Below are positions 1-5,981 of a DNA stretch of 9,154 nucleotides, one piece after another. The translations under genes were made by a program, and so were the position numbers. The stretch is from Eubacterium sp. (GTDB taxonomy: Bacteria; Bacillota; Clostridia; Peptostreptococcales; Anaerovoracaceae): positions 1 to 9,154 of the forward strand of contig JAFOKI010000204.1 of NCBI GenBank assembly GCA_017419895.1, given 5' to 3'. How positions within the stretch are numbered: position 1 is the stretch's first letter; the number at the start of each line of letters is the position of its first letter. Below the pieces are notes generated by a model. The model did no database searches. It had not been told where the DNA came from and saw only the letters and a program-made list of their open reading frames with translations.

Positions 1-221
1 ACTGCACTGCGGAAGGGCAGATCAGATATATACTTCCGGCAAACGAAAATCTCTATGCCGGACTGGCTGAATTTGATGATGTTTACCGGCAGCTTTACGA
101 TATAGTCAGGAATGAATACAACTGCGTGCTCAGGTACGGAAAAGATTTCTATGAGGAATTCCCCCGGAAATCAGCCGAACTGCGGGAACTGCTGGCTGAG
201 AAAAAAGATGAAACCGGGTAA
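1..221 (+). CDS. 3' end of an unrecognised protein gene
   Basis: An open frame enters from the left edge (first full codon at 3) and ends with TAA at 219-221, giving 72 residues of C-terminus. It includes the stretches IRYILPANENLYAGL and YGKDFYEEFPRK and a charged helical end, SAELRELLAEKKDETG. It has no internal stop and normal codon use, so it is probably a real gene, but I do not recognise the family. No signal, membrane segment or metal motif is visible in this part. No terminator is seen between it and the next promoter at 260. Confidence 0.6.
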   Translation, partial: CTAEGQIRYILPANENLYAGLAEFDDVYRQLYDIVRNEYNCVLRYGKDFYEEFPRKSAELRELLAEKKDETG

Positions 222-257
222 ATTACCAAATGAATTGACGATATGCAAGAATGCAGA

Positions 258-275
258 TATTGACATATGTCAATA
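258..275. promoter_or_regulatory. 18-bp perfect palindromic operator (site 1)
   Basis: TATTGACATATGTCAATA is identical to its own reverse complement over 18 bases. It contains the -35 hexamer TTGACA of the promoter for the downstream DUF134-NifX gene. A bound protein would therefore block RNA polymerase, the usual layout for an autoregulated repressor. The binding protein is inferred to be the HTH domain encoded just downstream. Confidence 0.7.
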
Positions 276-288
276 AAGCGGGTATCGT
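260..288 (+). promoter_or_regulatory. Sigma-A-type promoter of the DUF134-NifX gene
   Basis: The -35 TTGACA (260-265) is perfect, followed by a 17-base spacer and -10 TATCGT (283-288), which matches four of six consensus bases. Transcription would begin near 295, exactly where the second palindrome starts. Confidence 0.6.
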
Positions 289-294
289 AATAAA

Positions 295-306
295 TGACAT
301 ATGTCA
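295..306. promoter_or_regulatory. 12-bp palindromic operator (site 2)
   Basis: TGACATATGTCA repeats the core of the palindrome at 258-275, centred 34 bases further on, at about the predicted transcription start. The two sites share 12 exact core bases. A weaker, gapped relative, TTGACGATATGCAA, lies upstream at 235-248 and may be chance. Confidence 0.65.
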
Positions 307-345
307 ATAAACTGCGCAAGCAGCAAATGTCTTAAAGGAGAGCTT

Positions 346-1071
346 ATGCCAAGACCATTCAGATGCCGCAGAATTGAACAGATGCCGGTCTTCCGGAGTT
401 TTTCACCCGATGATATCACGGCTGAGGACAGTGTCCGTATGACAGTTGATGAATTCGAGGCTTTGCGGCTTTTGGATGATGAGGGACTCACACAGGAAGC
501 CTGCGCTGCCAGAATGAACATCGCCCGCACCACGGTGACGGCGATCTACGACAGCGCGAGGAAAAAAGTTGCGGATGCCCTGGTTCACGGCAAGCGGCTG
601 CTCATTGCGGGCGGACATTGTGATTACAGTCCGGTCGACATCAAACAAAGCATTATTGAGAAAGGAAACAATACTATGAGAATCGCAGTCACTTATGAAA
701 ACGGGGAGATCTTCCAGCATTTCGGACATACGGAACACTTTAAGCTGTACGATGTTGAAGACGGCAAGATCGTCGGCGAACAGATAATCGATACAGTCGG
801 GAGCGGCCACGGCGCTCTTGCGGGGTTCCTTCAGGCTGTGAACGCAGACGCGCTGATCTGCGGAGGGATCGGTATGGGAGCCCAGATGGCTTTGGCAGAT
901 GCGGGGATAAGGCTGTATGCGGGAGTTCAGGGTCAGGCTGATGTCGCGGCAAAAGCGCTTGCGGAAGAGACTCTGGAATATGATCCGAACGCCAGCTGCG
1001 ATCACCATGAACACCACCATGGAGACTGCGGCCATGACCATTGCGCCGATCATCACTGCCACGGGAATTGA
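346..1071 (+). CDS. DUF134 helix-turn-helix / NifX-type metallocluster-binding fusion protein
   Basis: A 241-residue protein. Residues 1-95 are a DUF134 (UPF0251) domain: it opens MPRPFRCRRI, then has a helix-turn-helix at about 48-72 containing LTQEACAARMNIARTTV. Residues 111-213 are a dinitrogenase iron-molybdenum cofactor-binding domain (NifX/NifB C-terminal type), with MRIAVTYENGEIFQHFGHTE and ADALICGGIGMGAQ. Residues 218-241 form a tail with 10 His and 4 Cys, clearly metal-binding in composition. The start at 346 is chosen over the in-frame ATG at 301 because AAAGGAG (334-340) precedes it and the palindrome spans 301. Family knowledge: such proteins occur in anaerobes, often without nitrogenase, and are thought to bind or sense metal clusters. 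No nif gene is visible here. A cytoplasmic metal-responsive autoregulator is my inference. It is monocistronic, ending in a shared terminator. Confidence 0.9.
   Translation: MPRPFRCRRIEQMPVFRSFSPDDITAEDSVRMTVDEFEALRLLDDEGLTQEACAARMNIARTTVTAIYDSARKKVADALVHGKRLLIAGGHCDYSPVDIKQSIIEKGNNTMRIAVTYENGEIFQHFGHTEHFKLYDVEDGKIVGEQIIDTVGSGHGALAGFLQAVNADALICGGIGMGAQMALADAGIRLYAGVQGQADVAAKALAEETLEYDPNASCDHHEHHHGDCGHDHCADHHCHGN
661..678 (+). promoter_or_regulatory. Possible internal ribosome binding site and start for the NifX domain
   Basis: AAAGGA at 661-666 stands nine bases before an in-frame ATG at 676-678. This ATG is codon 111, exactly the first residue of the NifX-type domain (MRIAVTYENG). In related genomes this domain is often encoded alone beside a DUF134 gene. 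The arrangement suggests either a recent fusion of two genes or dual translation products. Confidence 0.45.
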
Positions 1072-1094
1072 TTGAATAGAATTAAGCTGACGAA

Positions 1095-1123
1095 AAAACA
1101 GACGGGCACTGCCCGTCTGTTTT
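1095..1123. terminator. Bidirectional intrinsic terminator between convergent genes
   Basis: A 13-bp perfect stem with a three-base loop: CAGACGGGC, ACT, GCCCGTCTG, flanked by A-run and T-run. It ends the plus-strand DUF134-NifX gene (four T) and, read on the minus strand, the surface-protein gene whose stop is at 1146 (T-run of at least six). Confidence 0.9.
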
Positions 1124-1145
1124 CTGTCCATAAATGGGTGGAACG

Positions 1146-4100
1146 CTACTTAACTGTGACGTTAATCACTTTGTTCACACCGTTCTGCGCGTAAACGTAG
1201 ATCTTGCACTTGCCCTTTCCGACTGCCTTGATCGAACCCTTCTTGGTCACGGTCGCGACTTTGGTATTCGAGGACTCGTAGGCGAGCTTGCGGTGGCGTT
1301 TGATCGGCTTGTCGGCTTTGACTTCGGAAGCTTTGATCTTCGCGGTCTTGCCCTTCTTGATCGTCACCTTGAGGGCTTTCTTGCCTTTGTTCTTTCCGAC
1401 CGAGGTGACCTTTACGGCTTTGGCTACGCCATTCTTGCCGCCCTTTGTTGCGGCGTGGATCGTCGGGGAAGCGGAGATGGTGACCTCGGTATTGCCGAAT
1501 TTCTTGTAAGCCACAACGATGTACTTGTAGTACTTGCCCTTCTTGAGCTTCTTCTGCTTGAAGGACGTCTTGCCGGCCGCGAGCTTCTTGATGAGCTTGC
1601 ATTTGTTGCCTTTTCCGCAGAGATTGCCGAAGATCTTGTAACCGTCCGCGCCGGTGACCTTGCTCCACTTGACGGTTATGCTGCTCTTTGTGAGTTTGGT
1701 CGCGTAAGCCTTGAGGAGACCGAATTTCGATCCGGCCTGATCCTTATCGGTGTTGCCTGTCGTGAGGGTCGTGTCGGTGATGAGCAGGGTCTGGGGGTCG
1801 ATGCCGTTATTATTCGCGTAGTCGACTATCTGCTTAGCTGTAGCCGCGTCTACGCCGAGGGCCTTCTGAACGTCCTCAACGCCGGGTTCTTTTGCTGTCA
1901 CGTTGATCTCGAAGGACAGGTCCTTGGGATCTGCGATTCCGTATACGGGGCCGCTTACAGTGACAGGACGGAAGTTATTTACGCTCATAGTCTTTGTGAA
2001 CAAAATACCGTCAAAAGAGCCCTTCAGCGTCACTTTGACTGTGCGCTTTCCGGTCTTGGTATTGGACGCGTCATAATCTATGTCAAAAGCGTCCGCGCTG
2101 AGTTTAGTGCCGTCGATCGTCACGGTCACATCGGATTTGTTCAGCGCGTCGCCCGCGGTGATGCTGCTCTTGCTGCAGGTGACGGGTTCAATGGTGTGGA
2201 AAACGTCATAGCTGTTTTCCTCCGGGACCGCAAAGTAATGTGTGTTTTCCAGGAATGTCCTGTAAGCAGTCCAGTTCACGCCCTGGGTCTTGTGCCAGAC
2301 TGTTTTGACCGTTTCTCCCGATGTGGCGCACAAACCGTTATAGTTCGAGGAATAAGGATAGAACTCGTATGCGATCTCGATCGTGGGGTCTCCGCCGAAG
2401 ATCAGATTGAAAGCCGTAGTGCTTTCCGCCGCGGTCGAGTACTGGTAGGGCTCCCAGGCGAAAGCGTCATCTCGGATCATGCTGACTCCTGCGGGGATGT
2501 AGACGAACGCACCGTCTCCGGCGCCCTTGAACGCTGCCCAGCCTATCTCGGTCAGGCTTTCGGGGAGAGAAACTTCCTTGATCGAAGCGCAGCTGTTGAA
2601 CGCCATTTCGGGGATCGAGGTCACGCCTTCTTCGGCGATGACTTTCCTCAGTTTATTATTGAACCGGAAAGCGCCGATTCCGTAAGTGACATTCTTAAGG
2701 AGCAGGACTTCTTCGAAGCCGCAGGCCATGAACGCTTCGCTGCCGACGGTCCTTAACGCATCCGGATTGGAAAGAGTCAGGTGCTTGAGAGAAACACATC
2801 CCTGGAACATGCGGGGATAGATCGTCTCAGCCGGATAACGGAAGTTGACTGTTTCGAGGGTCGGCATCTGGCCGAAGAATACAAGCACCGTATCGGCTGC
2901 TTTTCCGGGGTCTGCGTCTATGTTCAGAGTTTTAAGCTTTGTAGTGGTATTTGTTTGTTTGATATAGTCGAACGCGCCGTACAGCGGGGACATTATGATA
3001 TACGGGTTGCCGGTGCCGGCAGCGCAGTCGTTCAAGACGGCGAACAACAAAGCGCCTCTCGGCACGGAAGTATAGCCTTCCGGCGTTTCGCTCGAGAAAT
3101 AATTAGAGGATTTCCAGTTGAGCGTGACGAGTTTACTGTTGTCTGCCAGTGCCGCCGCGCCTATACCGTAGAGGCTCTCGGGAATCGTGATCTCGGTGAT
3201 CCCTGTCCCCGCGAGTGCCCTGTAATCGATAGAGATGACGGAACTGTTTTTCAGTATGTCGTCTGTCAGCGAGGAGCAGTTCTCGAAGCAGCGGACACCG
3301 AGGCTCTTCTGAGCGTCGCTGAATGTTACGCTGCTCAGGTTCCTGCAGCCCGCAAAAGCCTCGAATCCGATATTCTTGAAAGAGTTGCTTCCGAATTTTA
3401 TAGAACCCATTCCGGCATTCAGGAATGCTCCCCAATTGCCGGTCCCGTTCTTCCCGGCGCCGTTCAGGTCGAGTGAGGCCTTTGGCGAAAACGCCTTGGC
3501 GAAACAAAGCGCCTCCATGCTATCGATCTTTGTCATATCGATGTTTTCCAGAGAGCTGCAGTTGTAGAAAGCGAGAAAACCGACGCTCCTGACAGAAGTT
3601 GCTTCTATTTTGAAGGTTTTCAGTTTTGTGCAGTTATAGAACGTGCATGCTTCTATATGACGCTGCGATCCGGAGATCGTAGTATTATCCATACCGGCAG
3701 GGAAATTGACTTCGGTCACGCTGCTGTCGGCGAAAGCGCCGTATCCGATGTATTCAAGAGTGTCCGGCAGTGTGACCTTTCCGAGTTTTGTGCAGCCCGA
3801 AAGAGCGCCTTCCTGGATGGAAACGGTTCCGTCCTTGACTACGAGATCGCCTTCGTAGCCCGGATCCACACGGACGAGCGTCTTTCCCGCGTAATACACT
3901 CCGCCGCTCTTGGCCATGCTTTTTTTCATCCATCTCGGGATTATATCGATCATTCGTTCGGAATCCAGCACTGACCAGGTGTAGTCGGAATTCATATTTG
4001 TTTCGAAGCCAAGGACTTTTTTGTCGACGCGCTTATACACGGCGGTCCCGTAAAGCGACCAGCCGTTTATACCCTCGGTATTCGCCGGCAGCGTAAGAGA

Positions 4101-4343
4101 CGTTACCTGATACGGGTACTGCACAGAGATACTGTTGATCTTAGTTATAGGGGCGCCGTTGTATTCATCGGGTATAACGATGTCGCCGATGCCGCTTACA
4201 ACGATGCTGACTGCGGCTTTTCCGTCAGTCACTCTTCCGGAGATGGAGTAATCCGAATCGGCAAATGCCAGGCTTATACAGCCGAGTGACAGGATGAGTC
4301 CGAGGAGAAGGGGGAACAGAAAGCGCTTCTTGCGAGTAACCAT
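1146..4343 (-). CDS. BspA-like leucine-rich-repeat surface protein with FN3 and Big_2 domains
   Basis: A 1065-residue secreted protein. The start at 4343 is chosen because GGAGG (4351-4355, minus strand) precedes this ATG by seven bases; the upstream TTG at 4394 lies at the predicted transcription start. Residues 1-28 are a signal peptide (VTRKKRF, hydrophobic core, AFA cleavage site). About 160-640 carry BspA/LRR_5-type repeats (AFYNCSSLENI, CFENCSSLTDD, AFNSCASIKEVSLPESL). About 719-788 look like an Ig-like module (NTKTGKRTVKVTLKG), 876-965 a fibronectin type III domain (SSITVKWSKVTGADGYKIF), and 975-1065 a Big_2 domain (KLAYESSNTKVATV, GKGKCKIYVYAQNG). The last 200 residues are very lysine-rich. 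No LPXTG, SLH or dockerin motif is present, so retention may depend on the basic C-terminus. Family members act as adhesins, but the ligand here is unknown. Confidence 0.93.
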   Translation of the reverse strand: MVTRKKRFLFPLLLGLILSLGCISLAFADSDYSISGRVTDGKAAVSIVVSGIGDIVIPDEYNGAPITKINSISVQYPYQVTSLTLPANTEGINGWSLYGTAVYKRVDKKVLGFETNMNSDYTWSVLDSERMIDIIPRWMKKSMAKSGGVYYAGKTLVRVDPGYEGDLVVKDGTVSIQEGALSGCTKLGKVTLPDTLEYIGYGAFADSSVTEVNFPAGMDNTTISGSQRHIEACTFYNCTKLKTFKIEATSVRSVGFLAFYNCSSLENIDMTKIDSMEALCFAKAFSPKASLDLNGAGKNGTGNWGAFLNAGMGSIKFGSNSFKNIGFEAFAGCRNLSSVTFSDAQKSLGVRCFENCSSLTDDILKNSSVISIDYRALAGTGITEITIPESLYGIGAAALADNSKLVTLNWKSSNYFSSETPEGYTSVPRGALLFAVLNDCAAGTGNPYIIMSPLYGAFDYIKQTNTTTKLKTLNIDADPGKAADTVLVFFGQMPTLETVNFRYPAETIYPRMFQGCVSLKHLTLSNPDALRTVGSEAFMACGFEEVLLLKNVTYGIGAFRFNNKLRKVIAEEGVTSIPEMAFNSCASIKEVSLPESLTEIGWAAFKGAGDGAFVYIPAGVSMIRDDAFAWEPYQYSTAAESTTAFNLIFGGDPTIEIAYEFYPYSSNYNGLCATSGETVKTVWHKTQGVNWTAYRTFLENTHYFAVPEENSYDVFHTIEPVTCSKSSITAGDALNKSDVTVTIDGTKLSADAFDIDYDASNTKTGKRTVKVTLKGSFDGILFTKTMSVNNFRPVTVSGPVYGIADPKDLSFEINVTAKEPGVEDVQKALGVDAATAKQIVDYANNNGIDPQTLLITDTTLTTGNTDKDQAGSKFGLLKAYATKLTKSSITVKWSKVTGADGYKIFGNLCGKGNKCKLIKKLAAGKTSFKQKKLKKGKYYKYIVVAYKKFGNTEVTISASPTIHAATKGGKNGVAKAVKVTSVGKNKGKKALKVTIKKGKTAKIKASEVKADKPIKRHRKLAYESSNTKVATVTKKGSIKAVGKGKCKIYVYAQNGVNKVINVTVK
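1149..1499 (-). repeat. Direct repeat copy 1: C-terminal module of the BspA-like gene
   Basis: The last 117 codons of the surface-protein gene (residues 949-1065) recur without gaps at 5208-5558 in the same orientation. The encoded residues differ at 11 of 117 positions. Bases 1269-1327 are identical to 5328-5386 for 59 bases, far above what selection on protein alone would keep at synonymous sites. Confidence 0.9.
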
Positions 4344-4399
4344 TAGCTTGCCTCCAATCATAAAAACAAAGATGCCAAACGTGGTTGAAACCAATAACT

Positions 4400-4428
4400 A
4401 TTTTAGCACCGCGGATGTTGGCGGTCAA
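4400..4428 (-). promoter_or_regulatory. Promoter of the BspA-like gene
   Basis: Read on the minus strand: -35 TTGACC (4428-4423), a 17-base spacer, then -10 TAAAAT (4405-4400). This puts the RNA start near 4393 with a leader of about 50 bases before the ATG at 4343. Confidence 0.7.
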
Positions 4429-4450
4429 TTTAATGCTTTGCAAAAAAAAC

Positions 4451-4478
4451 TTGATTTATCACGCATACGGAGTATAAT
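4451..4478 (+). promoter_or_regulatory. Promoter of the small lipoprotein gene
   Basis: TTGATT (4451-4456), a 16-base spacer and a perfect TATAAT (4473-4478). It is back to back with the minus-strand promoter, with 22 bases between the two -35 elements, so a regulator here could affect both genes. The leader is about 80 bases. Confidence 0.7.
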
Positions 4479-4562
4479 GAGCGCGGTAAGAAGCATCGGC
4501 AATCCGGCTGATGGCTTTGTCAGTGAAATTGGAGATATGTTATTGAAAGGCAAGGTGTAAAA

Positions 4563-5054
4563 ATGAAGAAAAAACTGATACTTCTGGTGTGCGCTGTTCT
4601 CGCGGTAATGCTGGTTCTGCCCGCATGCGGTTCTGACTCCAAGAAGGAAGAGCCTGCGGCTTCTTCAGCTGCAAGCTCGGCAGCTGCCCCGGCTGAGGTC
4701 GAGATCGACTACGGTACTTCTGAGCTCTATTCGCAGGAGGATATCGATCAGGCGATGGCGATCGTAAAGGACAATGTAGCGGCATGGGGAGAGGGATTCA
4801 CTCTCAAAAACATCAGATATGCCGGCGACGACGCGAACAGTGAAGAGAACATCAAGTGGATCAATGAGCTCGCGGAAGGCCAGGACAAGGATCCGGTTTA
4901 CCTCGAGGTAATGGAGCTGATGACAGACTTCCATACTCCGGCTGAATTCCCCGAGATCACCGCATGGGAAGCCGATCAGGATTATACCGACTACCAGTGG
5001 TGGTTCGGCAGAACAAAGGGCGGCAGCTGGGAACTCCTGTCCAGCGGATATTGA
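4563..5054 (+). CDS. Small secreted lipoprotein of unknown function
   Basis: A 163-residue protein with a classic lipoprotein signal: KKK, hydrophobic core, then VLPAC with the lipidated cysteine at residue 22. A low-complexity Ser/Ala linker follows (about 30-44), then a globular domain of about 115 residues, mostly acidic. The C-terminus holds an aromatic motif, YQWWFGRTKGG then SWELLSSGY. Similar W/R/G-W-GY endings occur in small Firmicute lipoproteins, but I cannot assign a named family. It should sit on the outer face of the membrane. The start codon follows AAGGTG (4552-4557) closely, a modest ribosome binding site. It is monocistronic and divergent from the BspA-like gene; both products are extracytoplasmic, which may hint at a shared surface role, though nothing in the sequence proves it. 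Confidence 0.85.
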   Translation: MKKKLILLVCAVLAVMLVLPACGSDSKKEEPAASSAASSAAAPAEVEIDYGTSELYSQEDIDQAMAIVKDNVAAWGEGFTLKNIRYAGDDANSEENIKWINELAEGQDKDPVYLEVMELMTDFHTPAEFPEITAWEADQDYTDYQWWFGRTKGGSWELLSSGY

Positions 5055-5098
5055 TCCTGGAATGCGGCGCGCATAAAAAATATCCAACAGTGTTTAAT

Positions 5099-5124
5099 AG
5101 CCTGCCCGGCGGGGCAGGCTTTTT
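5099..5124 (+). terminator. Intrinsic terminator of the lipoprotein gene
   Basis: A nine-base-pair stem, AGCCTGCCC with GGGCAGGCT, loop GGCG, followed by five T. It lies 45 bases after the lipoprotein stop. Confidence 0.9.
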
Positions 5125-5158
5125 CGTTGGAGTTTTTCACGGCTTGTATATATAAAGA

Positions 5159-5182
5159 GACCGGGAGCATTTGCTTCCGGTC
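5159..5182 (-). terminator. Hairpin after the truncated BspA module, probable terminator
   Basis: GACCGGGAGC, loop ATTT, GCTTCCGGTC form a 10-bp stem with one G-T pair. On the minus strand it is followed by a short T-rich stretch (CTCTTTATATATA), so it would end transcripts of the reading frame at 5205-5582. The U-tract is weak. Confidence 0.55.
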
Positions 5183-5204
5183 GTTGACCACTAACAGCGG
5201 ATCA

Positions 5205-5582
5205 TTATTTAACTGTGACGGTAATGACTTTGTTCACGCCGTTTTGCGCGTAAACATAGATCTTGCATTTGCCCTTGCCCACGCCCTTGATAGAACCTTT
5301 CTTGGTCACGGTTGCGACCTTGACGTCCGAGGACTCGTAGGCGAGCTTGCGGTGGCGTTTGATCGGCTTGTCGGCTTTGACTTCGGCGGCTTTGATTTTT
5401 GCTTTTTTGCCCTTCTTGATAGTCACCTTGAGAGCTTTCTTGCCCTTGGATTTTCCGACCGAGGTGACCTTGACGGACTTGGCTACGCCATTCTTGCCGC
5501 CCTTAGTCGCTGCGTGGATCGTCGGACTGGCAGCGATCGTTACCTCTGCGGTGCCGAACTTCACGGACTCATATTCCGGCAA
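5205..5582 (-). pseudogene. Isolated C-terminal module of a BspA-like surface protein (remnant)
   Basis: The frame encodes the end of a fibronectin-like strand plus a complete Big_2 domain, matching residues 949-1065 of the neighbouring surface protein with 11 differences and ending VITVTVK. No signal peptide, LRR region or complete FN3 domain precedes it. The frame is open only back to an in-frame TGA at 5601-5603. The only candidate start is a TTG (5582-5580) without a recognisable ribosome binding site. A plus-strand terminator begins at 5616, 13 bases beyond. It is best read as the 3' remnant of a deleted second BspA-like gene, or a stored module for recombination. Few changes and no stop codons mean it is recent or maintained. 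It might be annotated as a 125-residue hypothetical protein. Confidence 0.75.
5208..5558 (-). repeat. Direct repeat copy 2 of the C-terminal module
   Basis: Gap-free partner of 1149-1499, same orientation, about 4.06 kb away. Recombination between the copies would delete the lipoprotein gene and nearly all of the BspA-like gene, or exchange C-terminal sequence between them. Confidence 0.9.
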
Positions 5583-5615
5583 TAGACAGCCCGCATCAAA
5601 TCAAAAAGTTTGTTT

Positions 5616-5642
5616 ATGAGACCTTTTGAGGTCTCATTTTTT
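5616..5642 (+). terminator. Plus-strand intrinsic terminator without an evident gene
   Basis: ATGAGACCT, loop TTTG, AGGTCTCAT form a perfect nine-base-pair stem followed by six T. It faces the plus strand, yet no plus-strand gene lies between the lipoprotein terminator at 5099 and this point. It may end an unseen small RNA, or be left from a lost gene. Confidence 0.75.
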
Positions 5643-5679
5643 GTGTTTTTCCGGTTTTCGGACGTAATCAGGTGTTCGA

Positions 5680-5708
5680 TTTACTTGGGGCTTCCCGGGC
5701 CATATAAT
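5680..5708 (+). promoter_or_regulatory. Promoter of the 32-residue reading frame
   Basis: TTTACT (5680-5685), a 17-base spacer and a perfect TATAAT (5703-5708). The RNA would start near 5715, leaving a leader of about 36 bases. Confidence 0.6.
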
Positions 5709-5750
5709 GCAGACAAAGAGAGGTTGACGAAAGAAATGGAGGAATACAAA

Positions 5751-5849
5751 ATGTTTAGAAAACTCTTCACAACTGGCCTTGACGACTACAGAAAAGCACA
5801 TTGGGAAAGCGCGTTCGTTTTCACTGAATATGAAACAAAGGATCTTTAA
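5751..5849 (+). CDS. Unrecognised 32-residue microprotein
   Basis: A short frame with an optimal ribosome binding site, GGAGG at 5738-5742, eight bases before the ATG. The peptide starts MFRKLFTTGL, has an aromatic middle (HWESAFVFTEY) and ends ETKDL. It has no signal peptide, membrane segment, Cys or double-glycine leader, so it looks cytoplasmic and soluble. An in-frame ATG at 5736 lies within the ribosome binding site and is disfavoured. It has its own promoter (5680-5708) and terminator (5884-5908), making a complete monocistronic unit of about 190 bases. I do not recognise it. Alternatives are a leader peptide, a dual-function small RNA, or the surviving start of a longer gene. Codon composition resembles the neighbours. 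Confidence 0.6.
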   Translation: MFRKLFTTGLDDYRKAHWESAFVFTEYETKDL

Positions 5850-5883
5850 TGAATAGCAATCAAAACTCCTACAATCTAAAGTG

Positions 5884-5908
5884 GCCTGCCTGACGAGGCA
5901 GGCTTTTT
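5884..5908 (+). terminator. Intrinsic terminator of the 32-residue unit
   Basis: GCCTGCCT, loop GACG, AGGCAGGC, then five T; it lies 34 bases after the short frame's stop. Its arms resemble those of the terminator at 5099-5124. Confidence 0.9.
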
Positions 5909-5933
5909 CTATAGCGTTTGGGTAATAAAGATA

Positions 5934-5939
5934 TATAAT
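5934..5939 (+). promoter_or_regulatory. -10 element upstream of the GntR-family gene
   Basis: A perfect TATAAT, but no convincing -35 hexamer at 16-18 bases, which suggests a weak or activator-dependent promoter. The RNA start would fall near 5946, after the upstream in-frame ATG at 5940, supporting the start at 5982. Confidence 0.45.
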
Positions 5940-5981
5940 ATGAAAAGAATAAGGCGGGGTATCGTCTTAAGGGGAGGAAAT

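Noticed and set aside
346..1071. Nitrogen-fixation (nif) locus
   Set aside because: NifX-type domains are widespread in non-fixing anaerobes and no other nif gene is visible.
403..1131. A 242-codon minus-strand open frame
   Set aside because: Antisense to the DUF134-NifX gene and runs through the bidirectional terminator; no RBS.
1134..2756. A 540-codon plus-strand open frame opposite the BspA-like gene
   Set aside because: It is antisense to a gene with signal peptide, repeats and RBS; its Val/Leu/Asp-rich low-complexity translation reflects codon bias of the opposite strand.
4342..4394. Longer N-terminus of the BspA-like protein from TTG at 4394
   Set aside because: It would start at the predicted transcription start, lacks an RBS, and would bury the signal peptide.
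4477..4560. A 27-codon frame (MSAVRSIGNP...) just before the lipoprotein gene
   Set aside because: Its ATG overlaps the -10 TATAAT, so it would not be in the transcript, and it has no RBS.
5099..5908. Terminators at 5100 and 5884 as flanking direct repeats of a mobile segment
   Set aside because: They share GCCTGCC and GGCAGGCTTTTTC arms, but such arms are common in terminators and the loops differ; no transposase or other end structure.
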